Source of the DNA: Massariosphaeria phaeospora
Taxonomy: Eukaryota > Ascomycota > Dothideomycetes > Pleosporales
Length of the DNA: 64,000 nt
Reading direction: 5' to 3'
NCBI GenBank assembly: GCA_011032825.1
Contig: JAADJZ010000006.1
Span: 1,426,001-1,490,000 of the forward strand
A program made the translations under genes and the position numbers. Each line of letters begins with the position of its first letter. The stretch's first letter is position 1. The notes below the pieces were generated by a model that saw only the letters and a list, made by a program, of their open reading frames with translations, searched no databases and had not been told where the DNA came from. This document shows, in pieces, positions 32,174 to 43,748 of this stretch.

Positions 32174-34624
32174 GGCATATATTTTACCTCTACTATTCAC
32201 AAACCTTATCCCTCGCCCTCAGTACCGACCAGCCTACCCCATTACGGACTCAACGATACACGGACTATGTGTCTACGTTTGCTATGCGAACTACGATCAC
32301 TTCACGGCTGATGAACCAAAAGCATGATGATTTTGGGATGTTCATTATTTGCTCTTATTCAGTACTTGATTCCCCGGCGTCTTGGACGTCAATTAACGGC
32401 TCTGATCCGGCCCACTTTCCAACTACCCACACTCATTCGGCGATACCGGACCCTTTTCCTTATGTGGAATGGTTGCTATTTTTACGGTTTAACGATGGTC
32501 CATGATCATTATGGCCACGATCACGATCCACTGTTGATCTTCTCTTCTACCAGAGTACGGACACCAGTTATGCGGATCCTTCTCGAAGATTATAGGCCTC
32601 TCCTATTAGAGGAAGCTCGAAAATTTCCCTTTCTGGGTGAAACATGTCGTTGCATTTCAACAGGTCCTGTTGGATGTACGGTCATCTTCACTCTCTATTT
32701 TCCATTTTTTTCTCATGATTGTGTTTTACTGGCATAGCGAATCCTTATTTTACCTCTCACGATGGGTGACCCCGATGGCAGCATGGGTCTGGCTATCTCT
32801 TTAGCCCTCTCTATCATGATGTTCCTGCACAACATCCTTACGACATACATCTTTATTGGATCGTTCTCTTCGGAACGATGTAATACTGACTGCATCATAC
32901 GGATATTGGACATTGAACTGATCTCGGATTGAACTTTTTCACCACGATTGTGTATTTATCAGTCAGAACCTCCGAGTTGGAATCGGATACACCTCATTTT
33001 TATCAAGCATTCAATCATCGGAACGGCGTCGGGCCTTTTCATACTTGTTCATCGGGCTGATTTTACTCTGGATCACTTTGGTTTCACTTCTTGTTGGGTC
33101 ACTTCTACGAAGTCGATTGGCTGACTTGATACGTGTGCCTGAGAATTTTCGGGTATATATTGGCTGGATGGGAGGTGTGATTACTCAAAGGGCCTGCCTA
33201 TTACGATGGGTGATGGATGCAGTTGCGGACGGTGTAGATAGCCTGCAAATACATGGGCTGAAAGTTGAAAAAAACAAAAACAAATTGATTGATTACCTTC
33301 ATCCTAATCCTCTAACCACCACAAACAGTGACATTCACGCTTGGCACCAGTACACGCAGCTCTAAGCCCACCCAGAATTGTTTCATTCTTCATTTATTCT
33401 CCAGCCATCCCCTCGTTCGTTTATCTGATGCAGAAACTCCGCCGGCCAGCTTCCAGCCAGCCAGCCAGCCGCCAAATCCTTCCTTCCTTTCCCTGCGCTC
33501 GTCTCGTCTCACCGCCTCTCTGCGGGAAACTAGGAACAAGGTTCCTGTGCACTTGCGACGGACTTGATACTCGCATGTAGCTGCCGAGGCCGATGATGAC
33601 ATGCTGCATGGACATGGACATGGTGCTGCCGCTTGCTGACGATCGAGGGGCTGGGCTTGGGAGTGCGTCTGAGAGGGGGCGAGGGGGCAAATGGGACTAG
33701 TAGTTAGGTAGGTGTACTTATGTATGTTGTATCTGAACTGAACTGAACCATTTTTGGAGGTCGGAGGGAGCTGGGAAGGTGCTTGGTAGGGAGATGGGTG
33801 GGTAGATGGGTAGATGGATGGGCAGATAGATAGCGGGGGGTTGTTGGTGGGGTAAGGTTGGGGATTTGGGGATGGGCACTGTTGAATGCAACTAGTTATG
33901 TCATAAACTCGGACAGATACCTTACCAGAGGACTTTATTTTGTGGTGTTCGACCTCAGAGCTCTTACATGTTAAGAAGTTCAGAAGGTTCATGGAATCCT
34001 AGCCGCAGCATGCATTGATTGGTTGGCATACATGTCTCTTTGCGTACATATGTACACGGACTCCGCTCCGGGCGCTGGCGCGTCTCTGGGTGAAATGCAG
34101 AATGTCAAGGTTGACTCGCTGTTGGGAAACGGGCGTCTCGATCGAGAGTTAATATCTGGGGTTCGAGTATAGTAAGTTGATTTGAGCTGTGCGACGATGG
34201 GAGGCGTGTTCAGCTGGCTCGCTTGCTTGCATCTATGCATGGTGCGTGTTTTAGGAAGGTCGATGTAGATACATGCAGCTATACGAGGAGAGCGACGGCT
34301 GCGCGAGCTGCGGGGCGGAGTATGGCGTGCATATTGGGGGCAGTGAATCTGATCTGTGCTGCTCCGAACGGGAGGTGCCGCGAAAGCGAGTGAGGGAGCG
34401 GAGTATAGCTGGAGTTGGAGTGCAGATACATAACGTACAAGGTTGAAGATATCGGACGAGTAGGTAGGTAGGGTGGGTGATTGTCAATGTTGACTTTTCA
34501 TACCGTTGTATGTGCATGTGCTTAGTACTATCTAGTAAAGCAAGCCGAAGCTCGATCAGACAATTTATCCGCAGAAGCCCTGTACAACCTCACCTCATCT
34601 CATCTCACCATCTCACCCAACACT
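32174..34624. other. 2.5-kb intergenic region
   Basis: 3' flanks of the convergent regulator and aldo-keto reductase. Frames up to 200 codons (33390-33992 minus, low complexity from GGTAGATGG-type repeats) and 137 codons (32324-32737) show no domain. No RNA gene was recognised. Confidence 0.5.
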
Positions 34625-35919
34625 CTAAAACCCCTGCCTCGTCTTCGGCGCATACACCTCCTCCAGCCTCTTCGCATCCTCATCGCTCAGCTGAAAGTTA
34701 GCATTCTGCACCGCCTCATCAATGCGCTTTATGCTGCCGAGTCCAATGATGGGCATGACGCCCTTCTTGAGCGTCCACGCCGTCGCTATGCACGCCATAG
34801 ACACGTTGTTCTTCTTCGCGACCTCTTCGACCCGCTTGATGATCTCCTGGTCGATCTTGTCTTCGCGGTCGTGCACTAGCATGTGCAGGAATGCATCGGT
34901 TTCGGCGCGCTTGCTGGAGCGGTCGGTCCACGGGCGCGTGAGGGCGCCGCGCGCGACGGGCGACCAGGGGATTAGGCCTACGCCTGTGTCTTGACAGTAG
35001 GGAATCTGCGGGCGAGGCGGGTTAGCTGGCAGGGTTGATTGGGGCTTTGGATGTAGCCAGTGGAGGGAGGGAGGTAAGTGGGACGTACCATCTCGCGCTC
35101 CTCCTCGCGGTACAGGAGGTTGTAGTAGTTCTGCATGGACACAAACTTGTGCCAGCCGTTCTTCTCCGCAATGTTCTGCAGCGTCTGGAACTCCCACGCC
35201 GCCATGGAACTCGCGCCAATGTACCTGACCTTGCCGCTCTCCACCACGTCGTTCAGCGCCTTCATGATCTCCTCGCGCGGGGTGTCGCGATCGAGACGGT
35301 GGATCTGCAGCACGTCGATGTAGGTGCCGAGGCGCTCGACTGACCGATCCACGGCGTTGAGAATGTGTTTCCGCGAGAGGCCGACCTCATTGACCAGTTC
35401 GGCGTCGTTGGTCATGGAGCTGGCGATGGGACGTGAGACATTTGCCTCGTCGACGCCGAAGTAGCATTTGGAGAGGATGACGACTTTGCTGCGCGGGATG
35501 TTGTATTGCTTGAGTGCTTCTCCGATGATCTTCTCCGAGATGCCGTGCGAGTAAATGTCGGCCTACAGGTATTCATTGTTTAGGTAACTTGTCCAAACGC
35601 ATCTCAATCGTTTGATGGTCGCAAAGGCTTAATATGTTGAAAAAGATACTTACAGTATCCCAAGTGTTGATTCCAACTTTGTATGCATGCTCTAGCAGCG
35701 GCAAGCTATCCTCCTCATTCAAGACCCACGGCTGCCATTCGCTACTGCCATAGCTCATGGCACCGAGAATCACTCTCGAAACTTTGAGACCAGACTTCCC
35801 CAATCTGTGCTGCCATCAGCTTTGCGTCCCACCTATACGAAAACCGGGAGTTGAGGCACATAAGAAGTAGGGTAATGCGGGGAGACAAACCGGACGTATT
35901 GCATTTTCTTTTCCGCCAT
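34625..35919 (-). CDS. Aldo-keto reductase
   Basis: Four exons (35919-35891, 35804-35654, 35562-35089, 35005-34625) give 344 aa. The introns are 86, 91 and 83 bp; the first exon is 29 nt (MAEKKMQYVR). The joins read YVR-LGKSGLKVSRV, NTWDT-ADIYSHG and EEREM-IPYCQDTGVG. It is a cytosolic NADPH-dependent oxidoreductase of the voltage-gated-potassium-channel-beta/YakC-like branch. The catalytic tetrad is complete: D59 and Y64 in WDTADIYSHG, K92 in ILSKCYF and H148 in LQIHRLD. NADPH-binding IPWSPVARGALTRP and the C-terminal PIIGLGSIKRIDEAV are typical. The substrate is probably aldehydes or ketones and is not determinable from sequence. The first intron donor is GTTTGT, less common. Confidence 0.92.
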
Positions 35920-36538
35920 CGCTGCTGTAGATTCCAGATGACCTGTTTTCAAAGCTTGGGGCTTCGTGTACAATGGACTCGTAATGTGAGATTTACAATA
36001 AGCGTAGCGTTTTCAGACAACAAGTGGGAGTGGCGCCTCTAATGTAGTCGTCTAAACTCCGATAAGAGCGGTTAAGTGGCGTATTGAAGAAGCCAAACTA
36101 CAAGCTGTTTAGTTTGGACATCCGGCTGGAGCCATGTGCGGAAATAGAGCTAAATCCGTGGCGTCATCGAAGTGAGCCTCTGGGGAATGATTGACCACTG
36201 ACGTTGTACTTGCGTATGTATCCAAGAAGATTGACCGACATGTAATGCCGATTGTAAGGCCAAGTTTAGCAGATGCCGCTGGCCTCCAGGGTAAGCGTAC
36301 GCTGAAATATCTGTCTATCTATGCGACGTCAGCAACAGCAGCACATCATCAATCAGAGGAAGAGGTCATTGATCATTTGAGAGTGAACTCTCAGCCCGTA
36401 GGCATGTTCATCGCATTGAAGACCTTCACGGTCAAACTATCTAAGAATATCAGATCTGTTGCAGAAGCCCTGCTGGAGATCTACCCGTTATGCCATGACC
36501 CGAACGCCATCCCATGATATTTGTCGTCAACCAGTCGT
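35920..36538. other. Intergenic between aldo-keto reductase and polyubiquitin
   Basis: 5' flank of the aldo-keto reductase and 3' flank of polyubiquitin. A plus-strand frame at 36191-36517 shows no family resemblance. Confidence 0.5.
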
Positions 36539-37570
<1,032 letters not shown>

Positions 37571-37696
37571 GCTTGCGGTTGTGGTGAGAGAGTGCGGTGG
37601 TCGGTGGTGGAGAGTCTGCGCGGTGGAGTGGGGTGCAGGCGGAGGTGGTGTGGAAGTGGTGTGTAGGAGGGAGGAAGTAGCGGGAGCGGAGGGGGG

Positions 37697-37702
37697 TTTA
37701 TA
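37697..37702 (-). promoter_or_regulatory. TATA box, polyubiquitin
   Basis: TATAAA on the minus strand, about 127 nt upstream of the polyubiquitin ATG and followed by a C/T-rich leader. The position fits a TATA-driven stress-inducible promoter. Confidence 0.55.
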
Positions 37703-38785
37703 TGGGCGCAGGCGTAGGCGGCAAGCTGAGGCTGTGACTGTCAAAGGCTGGGTGAGTGATGAGGTAAGCGGGCCGTGCGCCGGGGGAAACAGGGTAGCCG
37801 AATGTTCGAGTGGCTTCGACCGCGCCCCAGCAGCGCCGTTCTGTCACCTGGCCGTTTGTTTCCTGTGCGAGTGCGCTTTACACTGCCACTGGACTGGCTC
37901 TCCTCTGGCTTTTGCTGCTCCCATACCGCGATATCCACCACAGTGAAAGCCACGGCTGCGGCCAGCGAAGGCGTGGCCCCGCGCCGCCAAGCTCCGCTAT
38001 CGCGCCCGTACTAGCGCGCACTGGCCATGTGACGCTTCCTTATCGAACGGCTGCAGGCAACGGCGCTGAAGGCGGAAACCGTCGCAGTTCCTTATTTCGC
38101 TCTCAGTTCCTTATTCCGCTCTTCACGCCATGGCGAATCTGCCTCAGCAATTGACTATAGAGCCTTACGCAGAATCCCGTCATCGAGCGTTAAATATAAT
38201 GTGAACGGCTGACGCACGCGGCAGATCCCCAGTTTCCCGAGGTCACGTCGGTGGCAATTATCACGGTGGCTTCACCCGAGCGCTCCGAAGCACAAGCTTC
38301 ACACCCGTGGACGGAGTACGTACACGTTACGTTGTCTCGCACGATTTGCTGTCAAGCATGCGCCTCATTGAGGACGTGTGGCGGAGCGCTACCGCCCTGG
38401 TATAATTCGTTTCCGACGCGCACCTATCTACATCGCCACCCTCTTCTCTTGCCCCTCTCTTTTTGGGCATTACCTAGTATAGTAGATACAGCAGGGCTTT
38501 TTGAAGAAAGAAGTAGACTACCTACCTGTTGCTAGAATCTCCTAGGCAGTCAAGAGGATCGCATTCCGCTCTTTCTTTGTGCCGCATCCAGCTTTCCGCA
38601 CTCAAACAATTCTCAACCTGCACCTAGGTGCTATACCCGGCCAACCCTTCTGATATTTCGAGTCTACATGTAACCAGCAGGTGTGGATACTGTTTCGCAT
38701 CGTGGCGTTGCAGTCGTTTTGGGCCCGAATGAGGACGCTAATGGCCGTTGTGACGTCGTTGATAACTTGATACCTCGCCCACCGG

Positions 38786-38791
38786 TATAAA
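38786..38791 (+). promoter_or_regulatory. TATA box, 2H phosphoesterase gene
   Basis: TATAAA within GGTATAAAGAGC, 75-80 nt upstream of the start codon at 38866. Confidence 0.5.
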
Positions 38792-38865
38792 GAGCAAGGA
38801 CACCAAGCAAGGGGAAGAGCCCGTTCACCATCAAGCATATTGTCTTCCCCCTCCCACGTCGCACG

Positions 38866-39660
38866 ATGCCGATATCCTACGCCGCCGCAGTTAGCAACCC
38901 CAACGGGAACCAGCAACGCCCGAGAGTCCAACCGAGAAAAGCAACAGATTACACATGTTCGCCTTTTACTATTACCCAAGAACCAAGTGTAAAAGCACAA
39001 TCCGAGCATACGTATGCGAACAGCGAATCTAAACCACAGGATGCGCTGAACAGCCGGCATCTAAAACGTGGTCTACACAACGAACCGTCACCTAACACGT
39101 ATCACAAACCTAAGACTGACGGCAAAGAGCACGTGGTCTATGTGTTAACAGTCCGAATGACCTCTTCGGTCGCAGACCCAATCAACAAAATGAGAGAGCG
39201 CTACTTTCCCAAGCATTTGAATCGGACCCCCGCGCATTTGACGCTCTTCCACGCTCTACCACACTCAAAGCTCAATCCCATGGATGACACCTTAAAAACT
39301 CTCTCATCGCGCACAAAGCCATTCAACATCTCCACCGGGCGGGCCTTTCGCATGCGCCGGGGCGTAGGAATCGGCTTGTACCAGGGCGCAAGAGAAACCA
39401 AAGCCGTCCACGACGATTTGAAAACAGCGTGGCTCGACTGGCTGAGTGAGCAGGACAGCGGCGGCTGGCGCCCACACTGGACAGTCATGAACAAAGTCGA
39501 CAAAGAAGAAGAGGTCGCAGAGGCGTTTGATGCTATCCAGCGTGATCTTTTGCAGAACGCTGTGGATGGGCGGGCGGTTGGCTTGGATCTCTGGACATAT
39601 GATAAGGGGGATTGGAGGTGGGCGAAAGAGTTTCGTTTTTCGGGGGATGGGGCTAAATAA
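38866..39660 (+). CDS. 2H phosphoesterase (2'-5' RNA ligase-like) protein
   Basis: A single exon encodes 264 aa. Residues 1-85 are polar and probably disordered. The 2H domain begins near residue 88 with VVYVLTVRM and has the two His-x-Thr signatures, H124-L-T126 in AHLTLFHALP and H204-W-T206 in RPHWTVMNKV, spaced 80 residues apart as expected. The two histidines would catalyse hydrolysis or transfer at 2',3'-cyclic phosphates or 2'-5' linkages; the family includes Usb1-like, ThpR-like and cyclic-phosphodiesterase enzymes. Which RNA or nucleotide it acts on cannot be told. It is convergent with COQ5, 174 bp away. Confidence 0.85.
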   Translation: MPISYAAAVSNPNGNQQRPRVQPRKATDYTCSPFTITQEPSVKAQSEHTYANSESKPQDALNSRHLKRGLHNEPSPNTYHKPKTDGKEHVVYVLTVRMTSSVADPINKMRERYFPKHLNRTPAHLTLFHALPHSKLNPMDDTLKTLSSRTKPFNISTGRAFRMRRGVGIGLYQGARETKAVHDDLKTAWLDWLSEQDSGGWRPHWTVMNKVDKEEEVAEAFDAIQRDLLQNAVDGRAVGLDLWTYDKGDWRWAKEFRFSGDGAK

Positions 39661-39834
39661 GTGGTAGGACTGCGGCTATTTTGAATGATTTACTATACCC
39701 GTGCTCTGGATATATATAGCCAGCCAAAATATATTTACAGAACAGTTGAACGCTGCAGCTTAGAGTCTGGAAATGTTTCGAGGGGACAAACCCATTGTTA
39801 TCATATACCTAACCATCTACATCAATCCATATCC

Positions 39835-40868
39835 TCACATAGGCTTCACCCCCTTATGAATCGCCGCAATGCCCCCCGTCAAATCCTCCCACCCCTTCCC
39901 GGGCACCAAGAACCCAGCCACCTTGATCATGTCGCGAAACTCGGTCTGGCTCGGAAACCGCTCGATGCTTTCGACAAGGTACTGGTAGCTATCGCGATCG
40001 CCCGCGACCAGCTGCCCAATCAGCGGAATCGCCGCAAAGCTCCAGCGCTTGTACACGGCGTCGAACAGTGGACTGTTCACTTTGCTGAACTCGAGACAAG
40101 CGAAGACGCCGCCGGGCTTGAGCACGCGGTACGCCTCGCGCAGCGCCGCGTCCTTGTGTGTGAAGTTGCGGATGCCAAAGGCTACCGTGTACAGGTCGAT
40201 GCTGGACGAGGGAATCGTGGTGAGCGATTCGGCGTTCGCTTCGACAAAGGAGAGGCGCGAAGTGCGGGCGTAGGGGGAGGAGAGCGCGCGTTTGCGGCCT
40301 TCGGCGAGCATGTCGGGGTTGATGTCCGCGACAGTGACGGTCGTGTGCGCGTCGTGGTTGATGGTCGAGGCGTGGTCGAGGAGGCGGAAGGCGATGTCGC
40401 CGGTGCCGCCGGCGATATCGAGGATGTTCCAGCCCTGTGGTGCGGGGGGTGTGGATGTAGAGGAAGGTGGCGCGGTGAGCGGGTTGCGGCCTGGGTTGAG
40501 GTTCCGCACGAAGTGGTCTTTCCACAGGCGGTGGATGCCGAGCGACATGAGGTCGTTCATGGTGTCGTAGGAGGCGGCGACGGAGGAGAAGACGGCGCCG
40601 ACTGTTTCAATTAGCCTCTGTACGCTTCACGCCATGGCAGAATACTGGTGTGCCCACCTCTCTGCTCCTTCACCCCCTCCGCAACCGTCTCGAACCCAAA
40701 ATGCGTCGTCTGAGTAGACTTCCGCTCTGGTCCCGGTCCCGGTTGCTGCTGCTGCGCATACCGCCTTACAGAGCAAGAAAAGCCCCTCTCCGACCCTCTC
40801 GACACCCGCGTCCTCCCTCCTTCTAGGAATTGGCGCCGTAGCAGTATCCGTGACGCTTGCCCATTCAT
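39835..40868 (-). CDS. COQ5: 2-methoxy-6-polyprenyl-1,4-benzoquinol methylase, mitochondrial
   Basis: Exons 40868-40658 and 40601-39835 give 325 aa; the 56-bp intron (GTGGGC/AAACAG, branch GCTAAT) joins VKEQR-VGAVFSSVAASYD. It is the SAM-dependent C-methyltransferase of ubiquinone synthesis, working with the CoQ synthome on the matrix side of the inner mitochondrial membrane. UbiE/COQ5 hallmarks are YDTMNDLMSLGIHRLWKD, the SAM loop LDIAGGTGDIAFRLL, VADINPDMLAEG, VAFGIRNFTHKDAALREAYR and LKPGGVFACLEFSKV. The N-terminus (MNGQASRILLRRQF, Arg-rich, no acidic residues until residue 16) is a presequence. It is divergent from the RING gene with only 238 bp between starts. Confidence 0.95.
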
Positions 40869-41106
40869 GGTTGCAGTGATGATGGAAGTTTAGATCCAAG
40901 CGCTTGGCGCGAAGTTTCCCAGAGCCGCGCGTGCACGTGCCGTTATCATCCCGCTAGATCCGATCACGGTTACGGCGGGGTATCCGAGATCCCGCCGAAG
41001 CTCTAGCGTCAAGGCACCCATGGCGACGCGGCCAGTCCAGTCTATAACTACTTCAATCACTCAGTTTGCTCTATACAGAACCTCTACGCCTGAATTTACA
41101 GCAACA
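40869..41106. promoter_or_regulatory. Short divergent promoter, COQ5 / RING E3
   Basis: 238 bp separate the two start codons. No clear TATA box; CG-rich near the middle. The bidirectional role is inferred from spacing. Confidence 0.5.
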
Positions 41107-41825
41107 ATGGCTGGTTACGAAGGTTGGTACGAGCATTACCATATCGGAATAAGGCATTGATTCCATCGCAGTCGAACACAGCATATCCACGAAGGAGGAC
41201 AAACTTGAACTGTCTTCCCGCCGTCCCGACCTATCCACCTTTTTCTCTACACTCGAGCTAGTTGACACCTCCGATGCTCAGGCGCACCATAATGCACACG
41301 CGGTCCCACAGCCTGAGAACATGACTGCCGCCTTTCGGCTCCTCGCGAATGCCTTCGAGATGATGCAGGGACGAACGTCGGACGAGCAAGACGATAACCA
41401 CGCGGGTGGAAACGACCTGTTAGCGAACATGATTGAAGTGCTTAGGCAGAATGCCGATGATCCTCCCTCGGAACTGAAAGGGGTGCCGAATACTTTCTTG
41501 GACGAACTAGAGCGCGTGCCTAAAAAGTCGCTAAAGAAGTCGGACACATGTCCTATCTGCGTCAACCCTTTCCTGGAGGGTAAGTGACGGAATCACCCCA
41601 CCTTCGCAATCATGGAGCTGATTCGCATGTTCAATAGATGATTACCCCCTTGTCGTCCAGCTCCCTTGCCACAAAGACCATCGCTTCGATCTTGACTGTA
41701 TAGCACCATGGCTCAAGTTAAATTCGACCTGTCCTCTGGACCGTAAAGAGTTACTCAAGAAGAAGCAGCCTCCTCCACCCCCCGCTGACGATGAAGAAGA
41801 AGATTACGACGACATGTACGCTTAA
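41107..41825 (+). CDS. Small RING-finger protein (probable E3 ubiquitin ligase)
   Basis: Exons 41107-41122, 41172-41579 and 41638-41825 give 203 aa. The first exon is 16 nt (MAGYE) with a 49-bp intron (GTTGGT/CGCAG); the second intron is 58 bp (GTAAGT/AATAG). The joins read MAGYE-VEHSISTKED and FLEG-DDYPLVVQ. The RING is near the C-terminus: C132-x2-C135, C153, H154, H157, C163, C174 and D177 (DTCPICVN, LPCHKDHRFDLDCIAPWL, TCPLDR). The eighth ligand position is Asp instead of Cys, a known variant in some RINGs. A helical region (about 55-100) and a Pro then Asp/Glu tail flank it. It likely recruits an E2 for ubiquitin transfer; the target is unknown. No membrane segment is seen. Confidence 0.85.
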
Positions 41826-42228
41826 AGCTTCGACGACCGAATGCGAATGGATCACCGTAGAGCTAGAGTCGACCACGTCAAGTTGAGGGTGTGTCTTTGG
41901 TCTCACAGCGCTATCATTGGTGGTGACAACAATTGGGGATTTAGATTCAAGATACCGGAACTCGTCCGCCACATGACCCTACCTAGTCACCTCAGGCGCA
42001 CCCTGTATGAGACCGATTTATCCCGGCACAGTAAGAATCTCGACGATCGTTTCAATCGGCGGCTTTCCAGCACACGATATACGACAAGGCCAAACGCAGA
42101 CACGCTACAGCTGGGAGTAGGGCAAAGACTGTCCAATTTACTGCACTTCTTGGCGCTAGGCTAAAAGACTATATCTACTCTACTTGGTTCTTCAGTGTGC
42201 ACTAAGTTATGGGCCATGCCAGGAGGGC
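41826..42228. other. Intergenic between RING gene and epimerase pseudogene
   Basis: 3' flank of the RING gene. A plus-strand frame at 41841-42164 shows no family resemblance. Confidence 0.5.
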
Positions 42229-43054
42229 CTACTCGGTGTTCTCTTGTCTCTCGTTTTGCTCTCTTATGAGCTTTTGCCCTCTCTTCAACAGCAGTTGAGG
42301 CAGCAGGACCCGCTTCTCGCTTCCGTTGATTACTGCGGAGATCAGTGCGACCACAAGTTCGTCCGCTATAATCGTCCACCCGGCTCCTCCGCCCACCATG
42401 AATGCCGCCTCTCCCAATAAAATCCCTCTCTTGACCACCTAGCTGGGTCTCGGAATCATAGTCTCCCACAGCCCCTGTTTTGCTGGGTCCTTTTCCAAGT
42501 CGATCATTTGTGTCTCTCCCAGCCCTAGTCGATTGTCGGGCAGTGCTCACCTAGCATTGCACCTCACGTGCTTAAAGCAGGCTGTTAACTCCATCTTGTC
42601 TTTCGTAGCGAGCTCTTCACCAAAGAGACCTGTTCTGGTGACTCTCCACCAACACGCCTGTCAGATGTAGATATCTGAAGCGCTTACTGTGTTCCGCGAA
42701 AGTGGAGGATAGGGCGATTGCCAACGCTTCTCGATAGTCCAGCTCTAACACCGGGTCTCCGGTAGTCGTGGTCATACACCTTGTACATCAGCGTTCCGTC
42801 ACTAATCATCTGGTGGCGAGGTCGAGGATAGCAGATACATCCGTCGGCTCCGGAACTCTTAGCGGGTACCTCATCAGGATATTGCTTGAAAATAGTTCAG
42901 TAATACGACGTCTAAGTTCGGACGGAGCTCAAGACCTGGCAGCGGACGACGCAACGAGGCAATTGTCGTAGTCATGGGTGGGTGTTGTTGGTACTGTGCA
43001 GGACTTCGCCCCAATGCGGTCGGTGATGCCTGCAAGTATGATTTTGAAGGTCAT
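42229..43054 (-). pseudogene. Decayed NAD-dependent nucleotide-sugar epimerase-like gene (GsfE/NmrA-type Rossmann protein)
   Basis: Fragments of one Rossmann protein appear in the expected order but in changing frames. From 43054: MTFKIILAGITDRIGA, where a GxxGxxG-type loop is expected; from 42975 in another frame: IASLRRPLPGLELRPNLDVV; after a one-base insertion near 42882: YPDEVPAKSSGADGCI; then in a further frame from 42775 to a TGA at 42617: LDYREALAIALSS and RFRYLHLTGVLVE; then from about 42525: GLGETQMIDLEKD, GLWETMIPRP, an in-frame TAG near 42440, and ADELVVALISAVINGSEK to 42229. From memory these match the fungal nucleoside-diphosphate-sugar epimerase family (about 270 aa) along its length. 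An old intron may lie near 42526-42600. At least three frame changes and two stops make a functional product very unlikely. No restored sequence is proposed. Confidence 0.75.
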
Positions 43055-43748
43055 CTTCCAGGTGCAACTTTAGGTCGCCAGTTTGGTGCTGGTGGTCTCT
43101 AGCCATATCAAGATCAAATACAGAAAACAACCCTGCGTCTTCTAATTCGATCGAGCGAAGTGCGAAAGCAAAGTACGAGGTGTAAGATGAATGGCGTTTA
43201 ACGTGAGATTTTTTTTCTGCTTACAGGTTCAAAGTCCCATGCGGTGCTACGCCGCACATCGCTTGAGATTGCGAAACTAGGTATTGTATCTCGTGCGATG
43301 TAAGTAGGTATTCATCGGCCTGTTGATGCTCCGTCACCGTTACAGAACTCTTCTTGCTCTATAGTCTTTTACCGAAATAATTCCGCTCGTCAGCCGGATG
43401 GGTATGTGGAGAAGATGTGGCGACGAGTGGTGACAAAGATGCGGACAGCGAGCGTGAGTTGCTACCGGAAAGTCCGGTAGTTGCCGTGCATTTTGTTTAG
43501 AAGGGCCTAGGCGGCACGGCCTAATCGGAAGTTCTCCGACAACTTAAATGTAGCAGTGCGGACGAACCGGTCGGCCGAATTATGCCGGTCGAACACGAGA
43601 CGTCTTCATCAGCTTGTTCGCCATCCGATTCCCGTTTACCAGTACCTAGTCTATTATGAAAGTAGTACTTTCTCTGGCATGTGGCGGGCTCTCAATCAAA
43701 TCTCGGGACGACTAAAGCATCGGCCCCGCTATCTCATACCGAGTAGCG
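43055..43748. other. Intergenic between epimerase pseudogene and transcription factor
   Basis: No gene recognised. GGTTCAAAGTC near 43227 resembles a tRNA B box, but no cloverleaf could be built around it. Confidence 0.5.

Larger units (their letters stand above)
37571..38865. other. 1.3-kb divergent intergenic region, polyubiquitin / 2H phosphoesterase
   Basis: Contains TATA-like boxes for both flanking genes. Chance frames up to 125 codons are not supported. The segment is long enough to hold independent promoters. Confidence 0.5.

Noticed and set aside
42161..42550. 129-codon minus-strand frame, Lys/Arg/Glu-rich
   Set aside because: It begins at GTG and is an out-of-frame reading of the decayed epimerase gene, whose family-like residues lie in the neighbouring frame.
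43200..43300. tRNA candidate around GGTTCAAAGTCC
   Set aside because: The B-box-like string is present, but no matching A box, anticodon arm or acceptor pairing could be found.
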